This document shows, in pieces, positions 24,008-34,947 of a DNA stretch of 64,000 bases; positions within the stretch are counted from its first letter, which is position 1, and each line of letters begins with the position of its first letter. The translations under genes and the position numbers were made by a program. The stretch is from Pseudorasbora parva (Eukaryota; Chordata; Actinopteri; Cypriniformes; Gobionidae), in contig NC_090174.1 in NCBI RefSeq assembly GCF_024679245.1, positions 16,042,933 through 16,106,932 on the forward strand, written 5' to 3'. The notes under the pieces were generated by a model. It did no database searches. It was given only the letters and a program-made list of their open reading frames with translations, and had not been told where the DNA came from.

Positions 24008-27000
24008 GCTGAGCAGTACTGCAGCTTGTATCTTTGGGGTCCTGCTGGAGAATGAATTCATGGTGCTGAAACTTCAGAAGGAGACTGAAGATGACAACAT
24101 TCTCATATGTGACCTTGCTCAGATGCTGACTGAAGATGAATCTGATGTTGTGATGAATGCTGCTGGGGCCATAGCCTCATTGGTATGTCTGCATAACAAT
24201 ATAATGCATGCTGCAGCATATTATTTCTTTATTTACTCATATGTTGATGATGTTATTAGCAGCATATCCTTTAAGTCCTGTAAGTTGGAATGGGGGCCTC
24301 TATGGATTGGACTTGTTTGTTGTTGGATTGAGATCTGGGGAATTTGGAGGCCAAGCCAACACCTCAAACTTGTTGTTGTGTTCTTTAAACCATTCCTGAC
24401 CAATTTTTGCTTTATGCCAGACTGCATTATCCTGCTGAAAGAGGCCACGTCCACCAATGAATACCGTTTCCATGAAAGGGTGTATATAGTCTGCAACAAT
24501 GCTAAGGTAGGTGCATGGTATGTGTCAAAGTAACATCCACATGGAAGGCAGTACCCAAGGTTTCCCAGCAGAACATTGGCCAAAGCATCACACTGTCTCC
24601 GCCGGCTTGCCTTCTTACCATAGAGAATCCTGGTCCCACTTCTTGAGAAATTTGAGCTACAATAGCTTGTGTAACCCACACAAGGTTACTGGAGTGCAAC
24701 CCTCTATTCTGCCTGTGGGTGGCGCATACACCCAGGGACTTTTTAAAATAAAATAACAACACCTTTCCTCTGGTGAAGGGTAGCAAAAGAAATATCAAGG
24801 ACTGGTTGAAAGCTGCGAGAGAGTGAGTTAAAACCGCATTGCTTTGCGAGCTTCTCAAGATACCTCCAATTGTTTTTTTTAGAGGGATGGATCATTTGAA
24901 TCTGACCTTGGTGGTCAGTGGCAAGCCAATCGCAGAAATCAGTGAACGGACCAAGAGCCTGGTGTGGCCAGCCGTGGCATCTTTGGAACCACCATAATCC
25001 TGTGCCTTCATTTGAAATACAGATAAGAAAACACATAAATCTACAAGGGTAGTGAAAAGAACATACATAATTCAAGAAACAACACACACACCAAGAACTT
25101 TCATGGACTCTTTTTTTGTTTAAGGTTGTTTATTTTGGTTTTATGACTGTGCGCTTGTGCACTCAGGAAGGAAATGTAAATAACTGTCTTTATTTTTTGT
25201 ATAATACATTTCTAAAACTTACCTGTTTTCTGTGTTATCTTTTCTCTGCTGACCTTGCACTACTTCAGGCTCTGTAGTCGTACCTAGAGTTTCTGATATC
25301 AGCCCAGCTGTACTTTATAGCTAATTCAGTCATTAATGGTAGACATCGGTTACACTAACCCTGAGCCCCGGGTTACACTTGTCTGTTTGATCAGACCACA
25401 CTCACCAGCCTTTGCTTCCCACATGCAATCAATGAGCCTTGGCCGCCCATGACCCTGTCGCCGGTTCACCACTGTTCCTTCCTTGAACCACTTTTGATAG
25501 ATACTGACCACTGCAGACTGGAAACACCCCACAAGAGCTGCAGTTTTGGAGATGCTCTGACCCAGTCTTTTAGCCATCACAATTTGGCCCTTGTCAAACT
25601 CGTTTAAATCCTTACGCTTGCATATTTTCCTGCTTCTAACACATCAAGTTTGAGGGCAAAATATTCACTTGCTGCCTAATATATCCCACCCACTAACATG
25701 TGCTGTTATGAAGACATAATCAATGTTATTCACTTCACCTGTCAGTGGTTATAATGTTATGCCTGACTGGGGTATTGTTGTGATCTAAAGCTCTTTGTGT
25801 TCTTTATGATTTAGGTTGAAACTGCATCAGGGCGGATGTGGTTCCTTCAGAACCAACATGTGTTCAATGAGGTACTTAAGAGCTTATCTGTTCTTCTGGA
25901 AATTGAGAGAGAGAATACAGTTAACTCTGCAGCAATCATTCTTGCACTACTGTCCCATTGTGAAGAAACCTGTGAAAAGGTTGTATCCCATTCTTCTGCC
26001 TGTGAGACTTTCAGGTGTTTGGCACAATGCCTATCCTGTAGCCACAAAGGTCAGTTTTGTACTTAGTATAGAAAAAACTGAATTTGTTAACATATAACTG
26101 CAACAACAGCATTATTAATGGTAATTGTAATAACAAGATGTTTATCTTTTCTGATGAAATGCATTCCTTAGTTCCCACAAATTGTTGTAGGTGGTTGCCA
26201 GGCCCAGGGCATTCCTATGCGGTAGCTAATGTGGTTCTGAGTGGATCCTTAGGTGTTGCTAGGTGGTTCTGCAGGTTATAGGTAGTTACTTGCAGGGTCT
26301 GCTCTATTATATTCTTTCTAGATATATAATAGAGCTTACAAGTCACTTCTTACAAGTCACTCTTTGTAAGTCTAAGTCCACACGGAGACACGCTTAGCTG
26401 TATACACATACATTTTGTACCGTATCATCGTTTCATCCACGCATCCAGCGTTTTGGAAGCATGCATCCGAAATTTTCTGAAACCGGGTCCCAGAGTGGAT
26501 AAATCTGAAATCTGAATCAGCTCCATTGCTGCATTGTGTCATAATTTTGACACAATGCAGTAAGGCAAGTAACGGTTTCTTGGCAACCACCAAACCCAAA
26601 CTTGTCTATCGGATTGCCAGACAGAGAAGCGTCATTTGTCATTCCAGAGAACACGTCTCCACTGCTCTAGAGTCAGTGGCGGCGTGCTTTACATCCCTGC
26701 ATCCAACGCTTTGCATTGCACTTGGTGTTGTAAGGCTTGGATGCAGCTGCTTGGCCATGGAAACCCATTCCATGAAGCTCTCTACACACTGTTCTTGAGC
26801 TAATCTGAAAGCCACTGAGTTTGGAGGCCTGTAGCTATCACAGTATTACTCTTGAATTCACTATTCGCGACCTATTCTTTCACAATTGTTTGTAGAAGCA
26901 TGCCTATGTGGTTTTTTTTTACACCTGTGGCCATGAAAGTGATTGGAACACCTGAATTAAATTATTTGTTGAGGTGTCACAATACTAGTTCAGATACATA

Positions 27001-29616
27001 GTCCAAAGGTAATTCAATCTTCCAGTCACAAATCTAAGGTATTGTTATACAGTATCAACCTCTAATGTTAAAACTTGTAGATCAGTGATTCCCAACCAGG
27101 GAACCTTTGTTGCCTTGATGTTATGTTAATACAAACATGGTTTGTGTGTTTTAAATCCTCTTTTGAAGAGTGACAGACAGGGTCCAGCTGTTGTGTTTCC
27201 TGTGAGCTCTATGACCGTCCCACGGTTCCTAACAGAGAACATTCTGAGTATATATTCCAGAAAAAAGACATTGTCATCCATTCCAGAGGACCCTCACACA
27301 CTTCAGGGCCAAGATCAGCCCAGGTACAGTTGCATAAGTGATTTTTTGACAAACCATGAATTGAAAGCAAATGAAAAAAATAGCAAGCAAATAAATGTGC
27401 TGATATATCAAAATATTCTACAGCCAGATTCATGCGGTGGAGCACAGACAGAAAAGTTCCAAATGACAGAGAGAAACTTCCATGCATCAGCAAACTTATT
27501 TGTGAGTTTTTCCATCTCACTTTTTCTTAGACTTAAGATGTAACCACTAAATCATCACTTAATTAAATGCTAGCTCTCATTTCTTTTTTAATCCAGCAGA
27601 GGATGTGAAACTGCTTCAGCCTGTTTCTTCTAATCAAGAATCATGTACAAAACAACATCAAAACAGATCACAAAGGAACAGGTATGAATTGTTTTACTAG
27701 TCAAAAAATACCACAAGGTTGAGTACAGGATTGCTGAGAGAACTTAATACGAAACCAATCCTATGGGAACTTTAGTAATTGTTTTGTCATTTGAGAATTC
27801 TTACAGATTCACGTGTTTATGAATACTTTTTTTAATAAATGAAATGCATTTATTAAATTGAAGATTAATGAAATATATATATACAGTCTTGTTCAAAATA
27901 ATAGCAGTACAATGTGACTAACCAGAATAATCAAGGTTTTTCGTATATTTTTTATTGCTACGTGGCAAACAAGTTACCAGTAGGTTCAGTAGATTCTCAG
28001 AAAACAAATGAGACCCAGCATTCAGGATATGCTCGCTCTTAAGGCTGTGCAATTGGGCAATTAGTTGAAAGGGGTGTGTTCAAAAAAATAGCAGTGTGGC
28101 ATTCAATCACTGAGGTCATCAATTTTGTGAAGAAACAGGTGTGAATCAGGTGGCCCCTATTTAAGGATGAAGCCAACACTTGTTGAACATGCATTTGAAA
28201 GCTGAGGAAAATGGGTCGTTCAAGACATTGTTCAGAAGAACAGCGTACTTTGATTAAAAAGTTGATTAGAGAGGGGAAAACCTATAAAGAGGTGTAAAAA
28301 ATGATAGGCTGTTCAGCTAAAATGATCTCCAATGCCTTAAAATGGAGAGCAAAACCAGAGAGACGTGGAAGAAAACGGAAGACAACCATCAAAATGGATA
28401 GAAGAATAACCAGAATGGCAAAGGCTCAGCCAATGATCACCTCCAGGATGATCAAAGACAGTCTGGAGTTACCTGTAAGTACTGTGACAGTTAGAAGATG
28501 TCTGTGTGAAGCTAATCTATTTTCAAGAATCCCCCGCAAAGTCCCTCTGTTAAAAAAAAGGCATGTGCAGAAGAGGTTACAATTTGCCAAAGAACACATC
28601 AACTGGCCTAAAGAGAAATGGAGGAACATTTTGTGGACTGATGAGAGTAAAATTGTTCTTTTTGGGTCCAAGGGCCACAGGCAGTTTGTGAGACGACCCC
28701 CAAACTCTGAATTCAAGCCACAGTACACAGTGAAGACAGTGAAGCATGGAGGTGCAAGCAACATGATATGGGCATGTTTCTCCTACTATGGTGTTGGGCC
28801 TATTTATCGCATACCAGGGATCATGGATCAGTTTGCATATGTTAAAATACTTGAAGAGGTCATGTTGCCCTATGCTGAAGAGGACATGCCCTTGAAACGG
28901 TTGTTTCAACAAGACAATGACCCAAAACACACTAGTAAACGGGCAAAGTCTTGGTTCCAAACCAACAAAATTAATGTTATGGAGTGGCCAGCCCAATCTC
29001 CAGACCTTAATCCAATTGAGAACTTGTGGGGTGATATCAAAAATGCTGTTTCTGAAGCAAAACCAAGAAATGTGAATGAATTGTGGAATGTTGTTAAAGA
29101 ATCATGGAGTGGAATAACAGCTGAGAGGTGCCACAAGTTGGTTGACTCCATGCCACACAGATGTCAAGCAGTTTTAAAAAAACTGTGGTCATACAACTAA
29201 ATATTAGTTTAGTGATTCACAGGATTGCTAAATCCCAGAAAAAAAATGTTTGTACAAAATAGTTTTGAGTTTGTACAGTCAAAGGTAGACACTGCTATTT
29301 TTTTGAACACACCCCTTTCAACTAATTGCCCAATTGCACAGCCTTAAGAGCGTGCATATCATGAATGCTGGGTCTTGTTTGTTTTCTGACAATCTACTGA
29401 ACCTACTGGTAACTTGTTTGCCACGTAGCAATAAAAAATATACTAAAAACCTTGATTATTCTGGTTAGTCACATTGTACTGCTATTATTTTGAACAAGAC
29501 TGTATATATATATTTTTTGCAGGATTAAAACTGTTGAATTTCCACAGTCATCAAAGAGGAAGACAATACCAAGTTCCATTAAAAAACAAACTCGTATAAC
29601 AAATGGAGTACCATGA
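24008..29616 (+). CDS. armadillo-like helical-repeat protein, 3' portion, orthology unassigned
   Basis: Five exons chain with compatible phases: 24008-24182 (phase 2 in, 0 out), 25815-26049 (0 to 1), 27261-27323 (1 to 1), 27597-27681 (1 to 2; start could be 27600) and 29523-29616 (stop TGA 29614-29616). The first two encode amphipathic helices of armadillo type, for example [20 protein letters not shown] followed by [12 protein letters not shown], then [20 protein letters not shown]. The last two encode a Lys/Ser-rich tail ([18 protein letters not shown]). Upstream exons were not found; they may lie in the repeat-filled 16.6-24 kb interval. I do not recognise the ortholog. ARM-containing vertebrate families such as TTC12 or TERB1 are only suggestions to test. 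The 63-nt third exon is the least certain: another frame across it is also open. tmem141 follows in the same direction. Confidence 0.6.
24257..25776 (-). mobile_element. decayed Tc1-like copy, family C, with nested LTR
   Basis: Minus-strand Tc1 remnant in intron 24183-25814 of the armadillo-like gene. The - strand frame at 25580-25350 begins [20 protein letters not shown], the usual helix-turn-helix start. A large internal part is deleted compared with the sister copy at 36867-38513. The end GGCATAACATTATAACCACT lies near 25750. A 708-bp LTR-like insertion interrupts it. Confidence 0.75.
24670..25377. mobile_element. probable solo LTR inside a Tc1 copy
   Basis: The insertion begins TGTAACCC and ends GGGTTACA, the TG...CA form of a retrotransposon LTR, and is flanked by CTTG at 24666-24669 and 25378-25381. 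Removing it rejoins TAGCTTG and TCTGTTTGATCAG, matching the order seen in family C. There is no internal gag/pol region, so a solo LTR is the simplest reading. The lineage is unknown. Confidence 0.55.
26050..27260. other. intron of the armadillo-like gene
   Basis: Contains a short block of GGTTGCTAGG-type repeats (about 26185-26285) and sequence at 26380-26500 with repeat-like CACACGGAGACACG and ACGCATCCAGCGTTTTG, but no defined element boundaries. No further exon is supported. Confidence 0.35.
27884..29502 (+). mobile_element. nearly intact Tc1/mariner transposon (1619 bp)
   Basis: The element is flanked by TA (27882-27883, 29503-29504). It has 214-bp terminal inverted repeats, 27884-28097 and 29289-29502, which differ at only a handful of positions. 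Each arm begins CAGTCTTGTTCAAAATAATA and repeats GTTCAAAAAAATAGCAG at its inner border, an IR/DR layout. It carries one transposase gene with a single nonsense codon. It lies in the last intron of the armadillo-like gene, ending 20 bp before the acceptor-exon junction. Confidence 0.92.
28211..29200 (+). pseudogene. Tc1 transposase, one nonsense codon
   Basis: The natural start is ATG 28211 ([19 protein letters not shown]). The frame reaches TAA at 28295-28297, codon 29, then stays open from ATG 28301 to 29200 (299 residues). Counted from that second ATG, the DDE triad is D114 (LWTDESK), D205 ([10 protein letters not shown]) and E240 ([10 protein letters not shown]), with 34 residues between the second Asp and the Glu: a DD34E Tc1 enzyme. 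RRGRKRKT near residue 21 is the basic GRPR-like hook. The stop falls in the N-terminal helix-turn-helix, so internal initiation would lose part of the DNA-binding domain. Otherwise no frameshift or missing motif is seen, suggesting recent inactivation. Confidence 0.9.
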
Positions 29617-29669
29617 CATTTCACATGTTTTTAATTTGAATGTCTTAGTAATATGTTTAATGGCTTAGT

Positions 29670-29675
29670 AATAAA
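29670..29675 (+). terminator. polyadenylation signal of the armadillo-like gene
   Basis: AATAAA lies 54 bp after the TGA of the last exon and 42 bp before the target duplication of the L1-like LINE. It is the only good hexamer in that gap, so the transcript probably ends just before the LINE. Confidence 0.5.
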
Positions 29676-29941
29676 AAAACAAAACAGATGTTTGTGATGA
29701 TTATTTGAATAGTCCAATGTTTACTCAAGGAGGGGGACAAATCAAGATGGCGGAGTGAGTAGTTCAGTCTCTAGCAGGCTCCGAAGAAAAAAAAAAATCG
29801 TTTTTTAAGTCCAAACATTACTTAAAGGAAAATCAACCAAACCATATTGTGACAGAAGTGACTTTTATTAGATTTTGATCAACTTTTAAACTTTTTGAAG
29901 AATTAATTGCACAAACAGTACTAACTAGGCCTACCGGAAAG

Positions 29942-30849
29942 ATGGAAAAACATGGTGAAGCTAACATCGCCGACCATGCCTACAGCACCACTGTGCTGAG
30001 TGATATGAGTGAAACGAGCGAAAATGAAATCCAAGAAATGGAGCAATCTTGTGCTAATCTTGAGGGTGATCAAACTCTTGTAAATAGTCCACAACCCAAA
30101 AAGCTGAGGAAGAGAGGTGCGAAGACAAGGGAGGAGAATGTGAATAGCTTTATGCTAGCTATTGAGTCTGTGATGAAAAGATTTGACGCTTTGGATGGGA
30201 AACTTGAGAACATTGAAGCGAGGATGAATGAATAATGTTCAAGAAGCTCTGAAAAAGTTTGATGCCCTAGAAGCCAAACTGCAGAACATCGATGAACGCA
30301 CCGACGCCATTAAACGAGCCACGGATGAGAATAAAGAAAACGTTGTGAAGCTACAAAGACAAGTTGTGGCGGCAGAGTTTACTGGCGGCAGAAAACAAAT
30401 CCCTGAAGGAAAAGGTTTTGGAAGCAGCGAAATACAAGAGGAGATGGAACCTGAGGCTCTTGGGGTTACCTGAGAAGGAAGATGAGAAAACCAGAGATGA
30501 AGTCATAGGTATCCTTACGAGAGTGGTCCCCGTGTCTGTTGATGATCTCCGCTGAAATGTTGACACCGTTCACCGTTTAGGGACAAAAGGTGCAATGAAC
30601 AACAACATGCCAAGACCCATCATTATGTAGTTTGTTTCACGAACGGTGAAGGAGGAAGTTTGGAAGATGTCGAGGGAGGCCAGAGTGTGCAAAGAGAAGA
30701 AGATCATCTTTAAACAGGATTTTTCCAAAGAGGATCGGGAGGCGAGGGAGAAGCTGTGGCCACGGGTGGACGAAGCCAGGAAACGAGGAAAGAAGGCCTT
30801 TTTGAAGGAAGGATACACGATCATTGATGGGAAAAAGGTTTATCCTTGA
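29942..30849 (+). pseudogene. LINE ORF1 (RNA-binding coiled-coil protein), broken
   Basis: The first piece, MEKHGEANIADHAYSTTVLS onward, stops at 30235. A second frame (30228-30473) continues the heptad-rich coiled coil, and then WNLRLLGLPEKEDEKTRDEV and VDTVHRLG mark the RRM-like core typical of L1 ORF1 proteins. The last part (30646-30849) ends IIDGKKVYP. At least two frameshifts and one in-frame stop are visible. In intact elements this protein coats the LINE RNA. Confidence 0.8.
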
Positions 30850-31325
30850 TGCATACGACACGTTCCATAACTTTGATTGAAAAAGTAATCACATGTTTTC
30901 CGAGTTGTTGTGCTTCTGTTATAATGGGCTGTTGAATAGACTGGGAAAATGTCTCATTGACATGGCCAAATAGCCCAAGTTTTAGACTGAAACATTTGGG
31001 TTTTGGTTGAGCCCTAATATACTTTGGACAGAATTGCTCATTTCTGCTTTTTTGAGCGTTTTCATTAAGCACTATTTTCAGTGTTCTTTAGTGTTCAATG
31101 TCGGTTTTGTTTACTTCCTTAAATGTTAGATGTTTGAAAAATCTTACAAAGCACAAGGCACTTTTTTTTATTTTGTAAAGAACTTAAAGCAATTTTTTTT
31201 TTTTTTTTTACAGGAAACACATTCAGGTACAGCAGATGAAAAAAAATAAATGTAAAAATGATAAAAAAAATTAAACAGCAGTGGGGGGATAATGTTTTAT
31301 ATTCTCATGGATTATTCGGCGTGTT

Positions 31326-34300
31326 ATGATACTTTGTAACAGGTTTGCCGGAAAAGTAATTTGTCTCGTAGGAGATAAAGATGGCCACTGGCTGATTGCA
31401 GTATGCAACCAAAAAATTATTGTGCTTTCAGTTTACGGATATAATCACAAAGTGAACAACAAATGTATGTTAGAAAAACTTGGTAAAGTGACAGAGTGGA
31501 AAGCTGTTCATATGACGGATAAAGTTGTTATGGGAGGTGATTTTAACATTGCTCCAAATTCTTGGTTGGATAGGCTACCTCCTAGAAGCCAACAACCTGA
31601 AAACAATGAAGTACTACAACATTTCTGTATTGAAATTTGAAACTAATACTTTTGATTATTGGAGATTGAAGAACCTTACAAATTTCGAATATACATGGAT
31701 TAGTGCTTCAAACAGGAACCAACGGTCAAGGCTAGATTACTGGCTAATCTCACATTCAATAAGTAATAATGTTCAGAATTGTGAGATTATTACATCTCCA
31801 CTCACCGACCACTGTTTGATAAGCTTATCCTTGTTAGTAACCAAACAACCATGCTCTTCGGGTAATATTTGGAAACTAAATAATAGACTTTTATCAAATG
31901 ATTTTTTTTTTTTTTTTGCAAACAAATAAAATCCCTTTGTCTTAATGTAAAAGGAATGGATATGTCAAATAAAGGAAAGTGGGAATGGTTTAAATTTGAA
32001 ACAAGGAGGTTGGCAGTTGAAATAGGGAAAAGCATGTCAAAAACAAATAAACTAAAACAGGAAGAAATACTGAAAAGGATTAACATACACTGTGGAAAAA
32101 CTAATGATTCGGAGGAAGAACTAACTGAGTTGAACTCCCTCCAAAAACAGTTAGATGAAATGTATTTAGAAAAAGCAAGTGGAGCCTTTGTACGATCCAG
32201 GGCTAGATGGATCGAAGAAGGTGAGAAGAATACAACATATTTCTATGGCGTAGAAAAATCTAGGCAGTCAAAAAAAAAAAAGAATTTGCAAATTTAAAAA
32301 AAATGACATAGTTATTGAAGACCCTTGCCAAATAAATGAGGAAGTTCAACTCTTTTACTCTGACCTGTATTGCTCAAATTTCCACAAAGAGGACTGTGAA
32401 TCCTTTTTTACTCTGATTAAGAGCAATATTAAAATGATTGGTGAAAGTGACAAAAAAAGTTTGGAAAACAAAATAAATTTGCAAGAAATAGAAAATGCCC
32501 TGAAAAAAAAATGAAAAATGGGAAGTCACCTGGAATAGACGGATTTTAAAGTTTTTCTGGGAAGATATCAAAGAATTGTTATTAAATGTATTTATCGAAT
32601 GTATAGAAGAAGAAGGATGTCTTACTCCAACAATAAAAACTGGTATAATAACCCTACTCCCTAAAACAAAAAAAGATATAGAAAATTTAGACAATTGGAG
32701 ACCCATTACGTTGCTCTGCAAGATATTAGTGTTAATATATGCAGAGTGATTGAAAACAGTAATTGATAAAATAGCAGATGAATCTCAGTCTGCGTTTATA
32801 AAAGGTAGAAGCATAATAATGTGAGATTAATATCGGACATGCTGGACTATCAGTCTATTCTGGAATCGGAAAGCCTGATTTTATTTATAGACTATTTCAA
32901 AGCTTTCGATTCTATAGAACATGATTTTTATTTTCTACGTTAGAAAATTTGGGATTCGACAAAAAAATTTGTTCAGTGATCAAAATGTGATATTTATAAC
33001 TGTGTCTCCTTAAATCCAGGATTAACATCCAGAATAAATATAACCTGTGGAATAAGGCAAGGATGTCCAATTAGTCCCAAATTGTTCATTTTATGTACAC
33101 AGCTAGCATATCAGATATTAAATCATCCAAATTTTCAGGGTATACATTTTTTTGATTACGTATTTCGCCTCAGTCAGTTTGCTGACGACACTGTTTTCTT
33201 CCTTAGAGATAAATCGATGGTTAGCAATGCATTGCAAATAATTACTTTTTTTTCCCAAAGCCTCAGGGCTTCGTTTAAATATATGAAAAAGTGTGAACTA
33301 CTTGCATTATATGACGATACAGAAATAATGTCTATCCCTGTTAAAAAAGAAGCTAAATATCTTGGAGTTAAGATGGTTAAAGACGAAAAACAAAGAGAGG
33401 GAATTAATATGAAAGGAAAAATGTATCAAATACAAGTATCCTTAAACCACTGGCTTAGTAGAGATCTTTTCATTTTTGGGAGCAACTATCCAAGGCTGAG
33501 GGTATAGCTAAACTGATTTATCCTTGTCAATTCCTTTACATTGCTCCAAAAAACGTGAGGGAAATTAACTCTATGATATATAAATTCATCTGCACTCTAA
33601 AAAATCAAAACAGTGGATTTTGAGGCAATGTTAGGAACATTTAAAGTGGTTGAAAGAGTTTCTACTGAAGCCGGATTCAATATGGTATCACATTCCAAAA
33701 AGTATCTTTAAGAGGTTCGGTGGGTTAAACTTTCTTTTGAAATGTGACTTTGAAATTTCTAAATTACCTTTGAAATTATCTGAGTTTCATAAACAAGTTT
33801 TGCATCATTGGAAGATGGTATTTACCCATAACTTTACCCCTCACTGCGCCACCTTGTGGAATAATTGAGTAATTGTATCAAACAAAAAGCCCTTGTTCAA
33901 CCAGCTTTGGTTTGACCAAGGCATTATCTTTGTTCATGACATTTTAGATATAAAGGGTGAAATCTTACAATTAAAAGATTTAAAAATCAACTTTGATAAT
34001 ATTCAATGTTCTCTTAAAGAATATAAGAGAATATGTAAATCTATTCCAGTGAATTTGTTACAGCTGATAAAAAACATAATTATTTTTTCAAATGTCCAAA
34101 TCAAACTCCCAAACTTAATGATAGGAGCATTAAACATTACGGACAAAAAATGTGACGGCAAATATTTAAATAAAGCTTTCAAAGGACATATATATCACGA
34201 CTATGATAGGAAGATAAAACTTAAAATATTAGATAATCCAACAATTGCTGAAAAACTTTGGAAATTCATAAAATGGCCAATTGCACCCAAAGTAAAAGAA

Positions 34301-34455
34301 ATGCAGTTTAAAATTCTTAACAATTACTAGGCCTATCCATCTGCATAGACACTGAGGGGTAGATTTGGTTTTGAAGTTGACCCTTGCGATTTTTGTCATG
34401 AAAACCCAGAACGAACAGAGCATTTATTCTTCCTTTGCTCAGTTGAAGTTCTGGG
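31326..34455 (+). pseudogene. LINE ORF2 (endonuclease and reverse transcriptase), broken
   Basis: Domains appear in the expected order over several frames. The APE endonuclease has KVVMGGDFNIAPNSW (about 31510-31566) and SPLTDHCLISLSL (about 31796). The linker has RARWIEEGEKN (about 32200). Reverse transcriptase has DNWRPITLLCKI (about 32690), FIDYFKAFDSIEH (about 32885), GIRQGCPISPKLF (about 33052) and the catalytic FADDTVFFL (about 33178). The C-terminal zinc knuckle is CDFCHENPERTEHLFFLC (about 34384). Many stops and shifts exclude activity. Confidence 0.85.
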
Positions 34456-34758
34456 AAGATGTACACAACTGGTTAAATAATAAAATTAGCGAAATTGAGT
34501 AATTTACAATAGAAGATATTCTTATTTATAATTCTAAACTAACGAGGGATCTTTGACTTCTGATTAGCCTTATCATCATTATGGGTAAATACCACATTCA
34601 CAAAAGTAAATGGAAAAAACAATTGCCAAATGTAAACTGTTGCCTTGTCTGTTTTATTTTTATTTGTTTTGTTGTGTTTCTTATGATGTTGTCTCCACGA
34701 GAGTTTGTAATAAACAAACAAAAAACACAAAAACAAAACAAAAAACATGTTTAGTCAA

Positions 34759-34947
34759 ATGCATTAACGTCTCCAGTCCATACGAGGTCACTGTGAGAGA
34801 ATCTGTATTTTGTTACTCCTTTCACTGTCGCTGCACATGCGGAAATTACACAACAACAAAGTCAAGTTGAAGAAACATTCCATGGTCAAACCTTTACTGT
34901 CTATGGGTCAAGACAATTTGGAGTTTACAGTCCATAATTGTAGCGGG
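34759..34947 (+). promoter_or_regulatory. tmem141: tmem141 promoter / 5' UTR stretch
   Basis: This 189-bp stretch is all that separates the 3' target duplication of the L1-like LINE from the tmem141 ATG. It is more GC-balanced than its surroundings and contains no recognised repeat, so it must hold the proximal promoter and 5' UTR or at least a 5' UTR exon. No TATA box is evident. Confidence 0.4.

Larger units (their letters stand above)
29729..34746 (+). mobile_element. full-length L1/Tx1-like LINE, frameshifted
   Basis: It is flanked by ATGTTTACTCAA (29717-29728) and ATGTTTAGTCAA (34747-34758), a 12-bp duplication with one change. The 5' end contains CAAGATGGCGG, the 3' end an A-rich tail with repeated ACAAAAAACA. 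It contains an ORF1 coiled-coil protein and an endonuclease/reverse-transcriptase ORF2, both broken. Length is about 5.0 kb, which is full length for the group. It fills the gap between the armadillo-like gene and tmem141. Confidence 0.88.
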
